Positions 25,981 through 35,159 of a stretch of DNA of 64,000 nt are shown piece by piece (position 1 is the stretch's first letter; each line of letters starts with the position of its first letter). This DNA is from Paenibacillus_L residui (lineage in GTDB: Bacteria; Bacillota; Bacilli; Paenibacillales; NBRC-103111). The position numbers and the translations under genes were made by a program. The notes below the pieces were generated by a model. That model saw only the letters and a program-made list of their open reading frames with translations. It was not told where the DNA came from and did not search any database. Where the stretch lies: the NCBI RefSeq assembly GCF_042677205.1, contig NZ_JBHTIU010000010.1:1-64000 (forward strand). Reading direction: 5' to 3'.

Positions 25981-26724
25981 TTATCGATTCCGGGTAAGAT
26001 AGGCCTTGATCGCAAATTTCGGCAGCACAAGCTGTCTTCTCCAACGGGAGGGCTGGCGTATTAACCGATACAGCCATTCCAGATTGAGACGTTTCCAAAT
26101 TTCCGGCGCGCCCTTCACTTTGCCGGCAATGACATCCAGGCTCCCGCCTACTCCGATGGCCAGCTTGGCCCCCAGCCGGTCCTTGTAGCGGTAAATCCAT
26201 TTCTCCGCACGCGGCACCCCTAGAGCGACTATAAGAAGATCCGGCTTCCGCTCCTTAATTTCGGAGACAAGCTGCCCTTCCTCCTCTTCGGAAAAAAATC
26301 CGTTATGGCGCCCGGCGATTCTGACACCCGGATACCGCTGCCGGATCGTCTCCACAGCCGTCCGGTTAGTGTCCTCATCCGTCCCCAGAAAATAGAAGGA
26401 CCAACCCTTCCGGTCACCGGCCTCCAAAAGCCGCAGCAGCAAGTCGTAACCCGTCACTCTCTCCGGGACGGGATTTCCCCTCCACTTGGCCGCCATAACA
26501 ATCCCGATGCCATCGGGGGTAACCAGTCCGGCCTCGTGAATAATCGTCTGCAGCTCATGATCCTGCTGCTGCTGCATCACCATCTCCGGATTGGCTGTTA
26601 TGACCTGGAACAAATCTCCCCCGTCGGCTTCCAACCGTTCCGACAGCAATTGTACGGTTTGCTCCATTGTAATTTTAGCAAAGGGAACACCCATAATATT
26701 GACTTTATCTATTGTTCTTCTCAT
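25981..26724 (-). CDS. tagA: WecG/TagA/CpsF family glycosyltransferase
   Basis: A 247-residue GT26 enzyme. Key family stretches are TANPEMVMQ, TPDGIGIVMAAK, FYFLGT and ALGVPRAEKWIYRY, and a basic C-terminus (RQPSRWRRQLVLPK) that helps membrane association. TagA adds N-acetylmannosamine to GlcNAc-PP-undecaprenol in teichoic-acid linkage units. The TagO-type enzyme that makes the acceptor lies at 59.9-60.8 kb, so both steps are encoded in this window. Confidence 0.9.
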   Translation of the reverse strand: MRRTIDKVNIMGVPFAKITMEQTVQLLSERLEADGGDLFQVITANPEMVMQQQQDHELQTIIHEAGLVTPDGIGIVMAAKWRGNPVPERVTGYDLLLRLLEAGDRKGWSFYFLGTDEDTNRTAVETIRQRYPGVRIAGRHNGFFSEEEEGQLVSEIKERKPDLLIVALGVPRAEKWIYRYKDRLGAKLAIGVGGSLDVIAGKVKGAPEIWKRLNLEWLYRLIRQPSRWRRQLVLPKFAIKAYLTRNR

Positions 26725-26836
26725 CCTGTATTCTCTCCTAAACGATAGCTCTTCAGCGGAAGCACCGCCTAATCATTGATCCGCTCATGAAGATACTGCT
26801 CTAAGAACTGGGCATTCCTTCGGTCAAGTATTTGGG

Positions 26837-27394
26837 CTACTCTCTTGATGAGGCAGTCCATTGAGCAATTAACGGCACTGCGGAATAATCAATTAAATTT
26901 CCGTCCTTGAAGGTACAGCAATACTCATAAGCAGAAGGGCCATCCTCTAACAGTTGGGGCAAATAATACCGCGCATGCTGCGGAATGCCGTTATTTTGCG
27001 GATCCAGCACCCACCCGATCGGCTTCCAATCCAGGATGCCTTCGTCCGTCTCGCGGGGAGTTATGTATGCTTGGGGATCCAAATGTCCGGGAAAGTCCGC
27101 CAGGAAAGCATACATTCCTCCGCTGGTCCCTCCCAGTGTCGTCCAAGTGACCTTGCCCCTGTCCCTGACGTGGTCCAGATGAATTCCCGTTTCCTCCAAC
27201 ACTTCCCTAAGCACACTATCCGCAGGACTTTCCCCGGCCTCGATCTTGCCGCCCACTCCATGCCACAGTCCCATGACCGGAGGGGATTTACGGTTCAACA
27301 GCAGCAGACTGTCGTTATGACGTATATAACAAATAGTATATTTGAGCAGCAATGGATCCACCCCGTCCGCAGCGATTTCATTTTCCAATTTCAT
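26837..27394 (-). CDS. NUDIX hydrolase, MutT/8-oxo-dGTP type
   Basis: A 185-residue NUDIX protein. The Nudix box is complete: GKIEAGESPADSVLREVLEE followed by TGI. Its start and the tryptophan pattern (LWHGVGGKIE) resemble 8-oxo-dGTP diphosphatases, which clean the nucleotide pool, but the substrate is not proven. No clear GGAGG site precedes the ATG. It stands alone between tagA and the lysR gene. Confidence 0.85.
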   Translation of the reverse strand: MKLENEIAADGVDPLLLKYTICYIRHNDSLLLLNRKSPPVMGLWHGVGGKIEAGESPADSVLREVLEETGIHLDHVRDRGKVTWTTLGGTSGGMYAFLADFPGHLDPQAYITPRETDEGILDWKPIGWVLDPQNNGIPQHARYYLPQLLEDGPSAYEYCCTFKDGNLIDYSAVPLIAQWTASSRE

Positions 27395-27500
27395 TTTCTA
27401 TAGTCTAACATGTCCGCGATTACATGGCTATCCGAAATGCCGCACTTCCTCTGACGTCCGCAAGCTGCCCATCATTGTTTCAATAAATCATTTCGGTCAA

Positions 27501-28391
27501 TCATCCTCGTTTAGGCAGCAATTCCCGGGTGAACCGGATCCATTCTCTCGCCGCAAAAGATAAATATTTGTTTTTCCTCCAAATCAATCCCAAATTCCAT
27601 GGAATCGCAGGCTCAACCAGCGGGACGACCGCTATCCGCTTCGGATCCAGACCTTGGCAGATCGTTCGCGGAAGCAGCGAAATACCCAGTTTCGCCGCAA
27701 CCATCTCGCTAATGAAATCCCATTGTGAGCTTTCATAAAGAACATTAGGCCGATAGCCCGCACGGATACATTCATCTGGGATTCTATAGTGCAGGGCGAA
27801 ATCTTCGCTTAGCAGGATGAACGACTCCTCCTTCAACTCCGCTAACCGGATGAAGGGCTTTGTCGCTAAAGGATGATCTGCCGGCAGAAGGACCATTAAC
27901 TCCTCCCGAACAATTTCGAAATACTCGAACTCCTCCTCTCTCGCGGGAAGCAAAATGACTCCGATATCCAGCTCCCCGTTTTCTACGGCATTTTCCACTT
28001 TCTTGGCCCCCACTTCGATAATCTTGATCGCTATCCCCGGGTAGGTTACGCGAAATTGACCCATGACCTCGGGGAAGAAATGCGAGCCGATCATCGGCGG
28101 CAAACCGATTCGAAGCAGTCCCTTACGAATTTCCATAACATCATTCAATTCAGTGGAGAGGTTATGGAAGGCCTCCAGCACCCGTTTGGCCTGTGATAGC
28201 ACGACCTGTCCCGCATCCGTCAGCTCCATCTGCTTGGTGGAGCGGTCGAGCAGCGTAACCCCCAGCTCCTCTTCCATCAGCTTCACCATCTTGCTCAGCG
28301 TTGGCTGTGTAATATGCAATGTCTCCGATGCTTTGGTGAAGCTTAATTGCTCCGCGACTTCGACAAAATAACCAAGCTGTCGAATATCCAT
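27501..28391 (-). CDS. LysR family regulator, CidR-like
   Basis: A 296-residue LysR regulator with the N-terminal winged helix (FTKASETLHITQPTLSKMVK) and a substrate-binding-like C-terminal domain. It is divergent from cidA-cidB with 110 bases between, the layout of CidR, which activates cidABC in response to acetate or pyruvate in staphylococci and bacilli. ATG 28391 is used, since LysR proteins start MDIRQLGYF and GGAAG lies upstream. The shared intergenic DNA is AT-rich with several T-N11-A patterns but no single clear box. Confidence 0.85.
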   Translation of the reverse strand: MDIRQLGYFVEVAEQLSFTKASETLHITQPTLSKMVKLMEEELGVTLLDRSTKQMELTDAGQVVLSQAKRVLEAFHNLSTELNDVMEIRKGLLRIGLPPMIGSHFFPEVMGQFRVTYPGIAIKIIEVGAKKVENAVENGELDIGVILLPAREEEFEYFEIVREELMVLLPADHPLATKPFIRLAELKEESFILLSEDFALHYRIPDECIRAGYRPNVLYESSQWDFISEMVAAKLGISLLPRTICQGLDPKRIAVVPLVEPAIPWNLGLIWRKNKYLSFAAREWIRFTRELLPKRG

Positions 28392-28500
28392 TGGCCAGGC
28401 TTCCTTTCTATATATAGATATTATGAATAAATAACATTCCATATATGTATTTTACCTATACATTTTCCCCATGTACACTGAAATTAAAGGAGAGAACGGG

Positions 28501-28947
28501 ATGAAGATATTATTTAAGACTATTGCTCAAATTGGGCTTCTGCTGCTGTTTGCTTCGGCGGGAAACTGGATTGCGGCCTTTCTTCACCTGCCGGTTTCGG
28601 GGAGTATCATCGGTATCGCCCTTGTTTTTATCCTCCTGCGCATCAAGGTGATTCGACTCGATTGGGTGGAGTCGGGCGCTAACTGGCTCATCCGTCATCT
28701 GCTGCTGTTTTTTATTCCGGCTGCGGTAGGAATTGTTCAATATACGGATGTTATGGCCCGCGACGGATCCCGCTTCCTGCTTGTCATTCTGTTCGGCACG
28801 GCCGCCGTAATGACTTGTACCGGCTTGATGGCGGATTACATTTATCGGAAAAGGAGACATCAACATGATAGTGACATCAGCGGCCATGCTGCTGCTAACC
28901 CTTCTAATCTACCAAGGCGCCGTCCGTCTCTACGCCCGCCACAATAA
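28501..28947 (+). CDS. cidA: CidA/LrgA family holin-like protein
   Basis: A 148-residue membrane protein with four hydrophobic segments (about 5-23, 29-48, 60-82, 92-112). Motifs such as LHLPVSGSIIGIALVF and LLLFFIPAAVGIVQY are typical of CidA. These proteins act with CidB in control of murein hydrolase activity, programmed lysis and overflow metabolism. ATG 28501 follows AAAGGAGA. The frame runs 83 bases into cidB, giving a polar C-terminal tail of about 27 residues that most CidA proteins lack. Confidence 0.88.
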   Translation: MKILFKTIAQIGLLLLFASAGNWIAAFLHLPVSGSIIGIALVFILLRIKVIRLDWVESGANWLIRHLLLFFIPAAVGIVQYTDVMARDGSRFLLVILFGTAAVMTCTGLMADYIYRKRRHQHDSDISGHAAANPSNLPRRRPSLRPPQ

Positions 28948-29560
28948 AATTTGGCTCGCGCCAATCATCATTGTGCCCGTTGTGATCATTGCTTTTCTTG
29001 CACTCACTCCCGTCGGTTACGATCAATTCGAATCCGGAGGAAAATGGCTGTCAAGGATGCTCGAGCCGGCTACCGTTGCCCTGGCCATCCCCTTGTATAA
29101 ATATTCATCGTTATTAAAAAAGTACGCTGCAGAAATAATCGGCAGCGTACTATTCGGTTCCTTGGTCGCCATATTCACCTCGGCTCTGCTGGCCGGATGG
29201 ATGCATCTCGAGCCGAAATGGGTGAACAGCTTGCTGCCCCGCTCTGTCACGACCCCGATTGCGATGACCATCTCGCAGAGGCTTGGAGGAATCCCTCCGA
29301 TCACTGCCGTATTTGTCATCCTGACCGGAATTGCCGGGATGATCATCGGCCCGCTCGTCATACGATACCTGCCCATTCGCAGCGGTATATCCAAAGGCTT
29401 GCTCCTTGGCGTAGGGGCACATGGTTCCGGAACGTCCAAAGCCTTCGAATTCGGACCGGTTGAGGGCGCTTTGGCCAGCCTGGCCATGATTATCACTGCG
29501 ATGGTCACGATTGTTACGGCCCCGCTGCTGCTGCCGTTCCTCAAGCTCTGGACGGGATAA
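28865..29560 (+). CDS. cidB: CidB/LrgB family membrane protein
   Basis: A 231-residue polytopic protein with the LrgB core: ATVALAIPLYKYSSLLKKYA, RSVTTPIAMTISQRLGGIPP and LGVGAHGSGTSKAFE. The best known relatives are partners of CidA, and plant and bacterial homologues can move glycolate, lactate or pyruvate. AAGGAG lies 8 bases before the ATG. The long overlap with cidA suggests coupled translation. Confidence 0.9.
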   Translation: MIVTSAAMLLLTLLIYQGAVRLYARHNKIWLAPIIIVPVVIIAFLALTPVGYDQFESGGKWLSRMLEPATVALAIPLYKYSSLLKKYAAEIIGSVLFGSLVAIFTSALLAGWMHLEPKWVNSLLPRSVTTPIAMTISQRLGGIPPITAVFVILTGIAGMIIGPLVIRYLPIRSGISKGLLLGVGAHGSGTSKAFEFGPVEGALASLAMIITAMVTIVTAPLLLPFLKLWTG

Positions 29561-29769
29561 TAGTTTACCCGCGAGCTCTAGAGAAACGAGACAGCGGGGA
29601 ATAGAGCAATAGTTATTATCATTATTGAATATATTATTTATATCGATAACATTAAAACGAATATTTCCGGACATCGCCCTACCATTATATATTGAGAATA
29701 AGTATTCGCAGTAGTAGAAGTTAGGCAAATCGATAAGGAATTTGACCAGATCGATGCCGGGACCTCCAA

Positions 29770-30324
29770 TCACATCAACATTTTAATAATTTTGGCCGGA
29801 ACGCCGCCTACAACCGCATAATCGGGAACATCTTTAGTCACTACGGCTCCAGAAGCTACCACCACATTATTGCCGATAGTCACCCCCGGGTTAATAACGG
29901 CCCTTCCTCCTATCCATACGTTATTTCCAATTGTAACAGGCTTGCCGTATTCAATTCCCGTGCTTCGTTTCTCAGGTTCTAAAGGATGAGCAGCCGTATA
30001 AATATGGACGCCGGGTGCCATAAAACAATGGTCCCCTATTCGAATTTCACACACGTCCAAAAAAATACAGTCAAAATTAGCATAAAAATGATCGCCGACA
30101 TGAATGTTATAACCATAATCACAACGGAATGGCGGCTCAACGTAGGGCTTGTTACCCGTGGAACCGAAAAGCTTCATTAATATATCCATCCGATTTTCCT
30201 GTTCCGTCTCTAGCGTCTCATTATATAATCGGATTAATTTTCTGGCACTCTCACGCTCCCTTGTTAATAGCGCATCTGAAGCGAAATACAGTTCCCCTCT
30301 TAACATTTTTTCTTTTTCCGTCAT
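29770..30324 (-). CDS. maa: Maltose/galactoside O-acetyltransferase family protein
   Basis: A 184-residue left-handed beta-helix acetyltransferase. It starts MTEKEKMLRGELY like Maa and LacA, followed by the hexapeptide-repeat region (IGDHCFMAPGVHIYTAAHPL with the catalytic His) and ends VPDYAVVGGVPAKIIK. It transfers acetyl from acetyl-CoA to the C6 of maltose, glucose or similar sugars. The frame is open 83 codons further upstream, but the family start and AGGAAG point to ATG 30324. Confidence 0.87.
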   Translation of the reverse strand: MTEKEKMLRGELYFASDALLTRERESARKLIRLYNETLETEQENRMDILMKLFGSTGNKPYVEPPFRCDYGYNIHVGDHFYANFDCIFLDVCEIRIGDHCFMAPGVHIYTAAHPLEPEKRSTGIEYGKPVTIGNNVWIGGRAVINPGVTIGNNVVVASGAVVTKDVPDYAVVGGVPAKIIKMLM

Positions 30325-30770
30325 TCTCTTCCTATCCCTTTCCAGATAAATTCTGCCTCGGCTTACCTTCCGAGCTAATAAAACCATTTTTGCCCGGAAC
30401 AGAAAGACTATACCCTTCTTTATTGAAATATGAATATGCATCAAAACAGCACGGCTTCGAGGATAATGATTGAAGAATGCTAACTTCAGCCACCGATACA
30501 GTATGTTGGTTGAGCGATGTTTAGAAGCGTTAGTGGGTGAACCGCACAACAAAAAACAACCGGGTCCGCGCACAATGGCTGTCTCCGGCTGTTTAACTAA
30601 TATGAATTATTTATAGGGATACCGCTTCTTCATAGACACCTTAAACGTAAGGGATTAATCGCGAACTACCGAATGAAAGAATATCCGCTTTCCCAATATA
30701 ATTCCCACAATTCCACCTCCGCCAGAGACTATCATGACAACATATTCGACCAAATCTGACTCAGGGTTTC

Positions 30771-30925
30771 CTAACGAAGATTCATCCAATCTATGGCTTT
30801 TTTGATATCACTAATGATAATATTATCGATGTTGTCGTCGATTTTAAGGTCTGCCCCTCGATTCGTTCAAAGAATACTCCCGGCTGCTCCGCTCCAAAAT
30901 AGACGACGGGTTCTACGCTTCTATG
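30771..30925 (-). pseudogene. Remnant of an unidentified gene with a frameshift
   Basis: On the minus strand one frame reads EPVVYFGAEQPGVFFERI (about 30913-30860) and, after a one-base shift in a G run near 30857-30860, another reads DLKIDDNIDNIIISDIKKAI before a TAG at 30773-30771. There is no start codon or ribosome site. The coding-like composition on both sides of the shift suggests a decayed 3' gene end of about 50 codons. I do not recognise the family. The rest of the gap 30325-30970 shows nothing clear. Confidence 0.45.
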
Positions 30926-30970
30926 TTACACTAGTAGCTGAAATCATAGAGATATGTAAGGAGTAAGAAA

Positions 30971-31758
30971 ATGTTAAAACTGATATCCTGGAATGTTAAC
31001 GGCCTCAGAGCCTGCATAAATAAAGGGTTCTACGACTACTTCAAAGCGGTGAATGCCGACATATTCTGTGTTCAAGAAACAAAGCTGCAGGAAGGACAAA
31101 TTCAGGTGGAGCATGGTGAGGAATATACTTCTTACTGGAACTATGCACAAAAAAAGGGGTATTCCGGCACGGCCGTCTTCACAAAAATCAAACCGCTGTC
31201 CGTTCGCTACGGACTGGCGGAAGATGAGGAGCCGGAAGGGCGAATCATTACACTCGAGTACGATGCCTTCTTCCTGGTGAATGTTTATACGCCTAATGCC
31301 AAGCGCGATTTGTCCCGACTTTCGTATAGACTGGAGTGGGAAGACCGGTTTCGAAGTTATCTGCAGAAGTTAGATGCGGACAAGCCAGTTATTGTTTGTG
31401 GAGATTTGAATGTGGCCCATCAAGAGATCGACCTGAAGAATGCCAAGTCGAACCGCAACAATTCCAGCTTCACTCAGGAGGAGCGGGACAAAATGACGCA
31501 GCTTCTGGAATCGGGATTTATCGATACCTTCAGACACTTCTATCCCGATCGGACGGACGCTTATTCCTGTGGTCCTACATGCCCAAGGTAAAGGAGCGGA
31601 ATATAGGGTGGCGAATTGATTATTTTCTCGCTTCTGCCAGACTTAGTCCTTGCTTGCTGGACGCACAAATTGATTCCGAGGTGACCGGCAGCGATCATTG
31701 CCCGGTTATTTTAACTATGAAAGAAATCGCCAAGCCCAACGAAGACTGTAACGTTTAA
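30971..31758 (+). pseudogene. exoA: Exodeoxyribonuclease III (AP endonuclease), frameshifted
   Basis: The reading frame begins MLKLISWNVNGLRACINKGF and carries the exonuclease III/EEP family motifs (QETKLQEGQ, VNVYTPNAKRDLSRL, CGDLNVAHQEIDLKN, TFRHFYPD). Close to the end the expected YSWWSYMPK is broken: the DNA reads TATTCCTGTGGTCC where one G is missing near 31569, so the frame runs into a stop after SCGPTCPR at 31591. The rest (KERNIGWRIDYFLAS, GSDHCPVIL) continues in another frame to 31758 and contains the essential SDH motif. The intact product would be about 261 residues. Either a real null mutation or a sequencing error. It repairs abasic sites in DNA when intact. Confidence 0.88.
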
Positions 31759-31786
31759 AGCGGGCAGCATAACGGCCTGGTCCGAA

Positions 31787-32215
31787 TTATCGGGCCCGGC
31801 TGTTTCTCATGGCCGCGAGCAGCTTCACCTCGCCCTTCTCCCCATTGGCAAAATCCCGGTACAACTCAGACTCCATTGGAACTAGAGCCATTTTCCCCTC
31901 TTGATCGAAGTGAATGCCCCATCCGAATTTCTTGGGCAGCATAGAGGCTCGGAAACAGGGCTTCGGCTTCCGGTAAAATTCTTCCCTGATCTCAACTCCC
32001 CGTGCAGCCAACTCCTCTTGGGGAATCTCTTTATGCCGAATATGAACCTCGTAAAGAAGTTTTTCCTGGGTGTAGGTATAGGGATTTTCCGAAAGCAAAG
32101 CATACTCGATCCCGGCTTTCGTCTTCTTCTCTTTCCGGTCTGGAGGGACCATCCCCTTATCGGCCGGACAATCCGCCGAAACCGTAATGAACGTATTGTA
32201 ATAGTTCCATTCCAT
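31787..32215 (-). CDS. DUF6157 family protein
   Basis: A 142-residue soluble protein with the family pattern NTFITVSADCPADKGMVPP near the start and KKFGWGIHFDQEGKMALVPM near the end. Function is unknown. GGAGG lies 7 bases before ATG 32215. It precedes nothing on its strand and converges on exoA. Confidence 0.75.
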   Translation of the reverse strand: MEWNYYNTFITVSADCPADKGMVPPDRKEKKTKAGIEYALLSENPYTYTQEKLLYEVHIRHKEIPQEELAARGVEIREEFYRKPKPCFRASMLPKKFGWGIHFDQEGKMALVPMESELYRDFANGEKGEVKLLAAMRNSRAR

Positions 32216-32241
32216 CAAGCTTCCTCCTTAGCCAGTTCCCA

Positions 32242-32853
32242 TTATGGTTCTTTAGTTAATTTTAACTGGACGCCCAATAGTTTAGCTATCATTTTTTCCA
32301 TCGCTTTGGCCTTGCTCCTTAGCTCCGAATCCGTCCATTGAAAAATACCCTGATCAAATAAAAATAGCATACCGGTTAATATAAACTCCGCCGCCTCTAG
32401 TGGATCCTCGACTTGAAACTGCCCTTCCTCCGTTCCTTGCTGCAATATTTGGGCGATCATAGGGGCGAAGGCATGAATTTTAGCCACGATCAGCTTTTGG
32501 TGATGCAGGGCATTGTTTTCCTGGTGGAGGAAGTCGAGATACATTTTGTATTGCGATGGGCTATAAATCTCTTCCCCGAGCACTTTCGTCAGTTTATCCC
32601 GGGCCGTCATTCGGTTGTTATCTGCAATGCTTTCTATCTTTTCAGCCTGTGCGGACACGGATAACTGAATGATGGCAAAGACGATCTCCTCTTTCGATTT
32701 AAAATAATAATAAAAGGTGCCTTGCGCAACCCCGACTTTACGGACAATATCGCTGACGGCTGTCTGTGCGAAGCCCTTCTCACGAAACAACTGCATGGCC
32801 GCTTCCACAATTTCTTTGCGCCGCACTTCCGGATCTTTCGAGATTCGAGCCAT
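32242..32853 (-). CDS. TetR/AcrR family repressor
   Basis: A 203-residue regulator. The N-terminal helix-turn-helix reads TAVSDIVRKVGVAQGTFYYY (about 32-51), followed by FKSKEEIVFAII; the C-terminal half is the helical ligand-binding domain. It is divergent from an MFS transporter, and two perfect or near-perfect copies of an 18-bp palindrome lie between the genes, one over the -35 elements of both promoters. It therefore most likely represses itself and the pump until a drug or metabolite binds. Confidence 0.88.
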   Translation of the reverse strand: MARISKDPEVRRKEIVEAAMQLFREKGFAQTAVSDIVRKVGVAQGTFYYYFKSKEEIVFAIIQLSVSAQAEKIESIADNNRMTARDKLTKVLGEEIYSPSQYKMYLDFLHQENNALHHQKLIVAKIHAFAPMIAQILQQGTEEGQFQVEDPLEAAEFILTGMLFLFDQGIFQWTDSELRSKAKAMEKMIAKLLGVQLKLTKEP

Positions 32854-32884
32854 TGGACCTCTCTCCTTGAGATGTAATAGTTTT

Positions 32885-32912
32885 ATTATACCCCTTGACT
32901 GACTTCAGTCAA
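32885..32912 (-). promoter_or_regulatory. tetR promoter overlapping operator 1
   Basis: TTGACT (32912-32907) and TATAAT (32890-32885) are 16 bases apart on the minus strand. The -35 element lies inside the operator palindrome, which fits negative autoregulation. Confidence 0.7.
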
Positions 32913-32924
32913 ATAAAATATAAT
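32895..32924 (+). promoter_or_regulatory. MFS pump promoter and operator 1
   Basis: The palindrome TTGACTGA-CT-TCAGTCAA (32895-32912) has perfect 8-bp arms. Its left arm supplies the -35 TTGACT, and TATAAT follows after 18 bases (32919-32924). A bound repressor would block both divergent promoters. Confidence 0.75.
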
Positions 32925-32933
32925 GCTCAATAA

Positions 32934-32951
32934 TCGACTGACATCAGTCAA
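32934..32951. promoter_or_regulatory. Operator 2 of the TetR regulator
   Basis: TCGACTGA-CA-TCAGTCAA is a second copy of the palindrome with one mismatch, 39 bases downstream of the first and just past the predicted pump transcription start. Confidence 0.72.
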
Positions 32952-32977
32952 TTATTACCGAAAGGAGTGGTTTCTCC

Positions 32978-34174
32978 ATGATGTCCCGCAGAATCTTGAT
33001 GCTCGCATCGATAAGCGCTTTTATCGCGGTATTTGCCCAGAATCTATATACGCCCATCTTGCCGCAAATCCAGCAGCAGCTTCAGACCTCTCATTATCTG
33101 GTTAATTTATCGGTTTCCCTGTATACGGTCGCTCTTGCCGTCATGCAGATCGTATATGGTCCGCTCGCCGATGCGAAAGGAAGAAGAACCGTCATTTTGC
33201 CGGCCATTGTCGTTTATACCGGTGCGTCATTCGGCTGCGCCTATGCCGGTTCCATTGAGATGCTGCTGCTCTGCCGTTTCTTTCAAGGAATCGGGGCGGC
33301 AGCCATTCCGGTAGTAGCGGCCGCTGTCATCGGAGATTTGTATGAGGGAAGAGAACGGGCAAGGGGGATGGCTACTTACCAGCTTTTTCTTACTCTGGCG
33401 CTGTCTATGGGACCTCTCGTTGGAGGTATGGTCGGAGGGTGGAGCGGCTATTCCGGTATCTTCCTTCTTGTAACTGTCATGGGGATCGCCATGCTGCTGG
33501 CCAATCTGTTTTGGCTTCCGGAGACCAAGCCTGCAGCAGGGACCGCCTCTCCCTTCCGTCTGTCTTCTCTTGTATTTATAGCCGTTAAGCACAGAAGCTC
33601 AGCCACGGTTCTTATTGGTTTCACTCAATACTTGGCTTTGTATGTGTTCATGGTCTTCTTGCCGCAAATAGCGGCACATCGTTACGGCTTGGGGCCGGAA
33701 CAGACCGGAGGTTTATTTCTTCTGCTGTCTCTGCTGCCTGCTGTCAGTGTTAGGCTGGGAGTTAGGCTCCAATCCAGGATGGGAAATGAACGGAGCCTGC
33801 TATTCACAAATATGCTTAATGTGCTCTCCATTTTCTTGTTCGCCTTTACGGCGAATCTCTCTCTTCCGCTGCTCATTGCGGGGCTTTGTTTATTCGGCTT
33901 TACGATGGGATTGACGATGCCCGTCCCCGCCACACTGCTGACAGAATACTTCCCCAAAGACAGAGCAACCGCCGTCGGCGTGTATAACTTGGTCCGTTAT
34001 ATCGGAATGGCCGCAGGCCCCATTATTGGAGTGCCCCTTTATCTTGGAGGGAATGTGCCCCTATTGTTCGGAGCCATTGCCGCAATCTATGGAGTATCCG
34101 TATGGTTGGGAATGCTGATCATCCGTCGACGAACGTCTGCCCCAGGGGTCCGCAATCGGGAGCATGGACTTTGA
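32978..34174 (+). CDS. MFS transporter, probable drug efflux pump
   Basis: A 398-residue transporter with about 12 membrane helices. The conserved loop between helices 2 and 3 reads GPLADAKGRRTVILPA and the segment after helix 4-5 (ARGMATYQLFLTLALSMGPL) resembles motif C of antiporters of the Bcr/MdtL kind. Together with the TetR neighbour and its operators, efflux of a toxic compound is the likely role; the substrate is unknown. AAGGAG lies 10 bases before the ATG. Confidence 0.85.
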   Translation: MMSRRILMLASISAFIAVFAQNLYTPILPQIQQQLQTSHYLVNLSVSLYTVALAVMQIVYGPLADAKGRRTVILPAIVVYTGASFGCAYAGSIEMLLLCRFFQGIGAAAIPVVAAAVIGDLYEGRERARGMATYQLFLTLALSMGPLVGGMVGGWSGYSGIFLLVTVMGIAMLLANLFWLPETKPAAGTASPFRLSSLVFIAVKHRSSATVLIGFTQYLALYVFMVFLPQIAAHRYGLGPEQTGGLFLLLSLLPAVSVRLGVRLQSRMGNERSLLFTNMLNVLSIFLFAFTANLSLPLLIAGLCLFGFTMGLTMPVPATLLTEYFPKDRATAVGVYNLVRYIGMAAGPIIGVPLYLGGNVPLLFGAIAAIYGVSVWLGMLIIRRRTSAPGVRNREHGL

Positions 34175-34301
34175 AACAGGATTTTTACAATAAAACAATA
34201 GAAAACAACGAAAACCACATTTTATTGTTGATTTCTTGTTGCATCATCCCTTATGATGAAGTGGAAACCTATTTGATCCAATGAAATGAGATGATCCGTT
34301 C

Positions 34302-35159
34302 ATGACCTCGCTTGCCATTCTTTTAGTTTTATGCTCCGGAATGGCTCATGCCGTCTGGAATCTTTTCACGAAGAAAAGCCTGGACAAAGCGGTATTCCTA
34401 TGGTGCATCCACATCGTAGCGGCGGTGCTGTTCCTCCCGTATTTTATTTATGAGCTTATACATGTTCAACTTACGTGGCAGCTGCTGCTGTTCATTGCCT
34501 TATCCATGGGCTTTCAAGGCGCTTACTTTGTTCTTCTTTCCAAAGCCTATTCACATGGCGACATGTCGCAGGTATATCCGATCATGAGGGGAACGGGAGC
34601 GTTGCTGGTGCCGGTCATGAGTACCCTTCTCTATCACGAGTCCCTCTCGATTATAGGATGGATAGGTCTCGGCCCGATTATTGTCGGTTTATTTGCCATC
34701 AGCGGCCTGACCGGCCGACAGGCGAGCCAGAACAAAGCTTTGACCCCGGTGGCCGTTGGATTGGCTCTGTCAGTCGGACTGTGCATTACCGGCTACACTC
34801 TGACCGACAAACTGATCGTGGCACAGATGTCTCCGCTTGCGCTAATCGAAATTTCGAACATTGGTTATGTGCTGATGGGTACACGCTATGTATTGAAATC
34901 CGGGCAAATCCGCCAGGAATGGAGCCGGAATTGGCGCACCATTGTGCTGGGTTCCGTTCTCTCGCCGGGCTCTTATCTGCTCTTTCTGTTTGCCTTGCAA
35001 TTGGCGCCGCTGGCGGCCATTGCCCCCATTCGCGAGGTCGGTACCGTGTTCGGCACTCTGCTCGGCATCCTTCTATTGAAGGAACAGCAGGGACTGCGCA
35101 GAATTGCCATGGCTTCGGTAATTACATTCGGGATCATATCCATTGCTTTGTGGGGATAA
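34302..35159 (+). CDS. EamA/DMT family transporter
   Basis: A 285-residue protein with ten hydrophobic helices and two EamA repeats. The first repeat has YFVLLSKAYSHGDMSQVYPI and RGTGALLVPVMS, the second LAPLAAIAPIREVGTVFGTL. Members export or import metabolites such as amino acids; the substrate cannot be read. It stands alone, 127 bases after the MFS gene, with a weak ribosome site. Confidence 0.82.
   Translation: MTSLAILLVLCSGMAHAVWNLFTKKSLDKAVFLWCIHIVAAVLFLPYFIYELIHVQLTWQLLLFIALSMGFQGAYFVLLSKAYSHGDMSQVYPIMRGTGALLVPVMSTLLYHESLSIIGWIGLGPIIVGLFAISGLTGRQASQNKALTPVAVGLALSVGLCITGYTLTDKLIVAQMSPLALIEISNIGYVLMGTRYVLKSGQIRQEWSRNWRTIVLGSVLSPGSYLLFLFALQLAPLAAIAPIREVGTVFGTLLGILLLKEQQGLRRIAMASVITFGIISIALWG

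Noticed and set aside
31336..31758. Separate plus-strand gene after exoA
   Set aside because: Its end encodes the C-terminal part of exonuclease III (IGWRIDYF, GSDHCPV), and its beginning overlaps exoA in another frame. It is the shifted tail of exoA.
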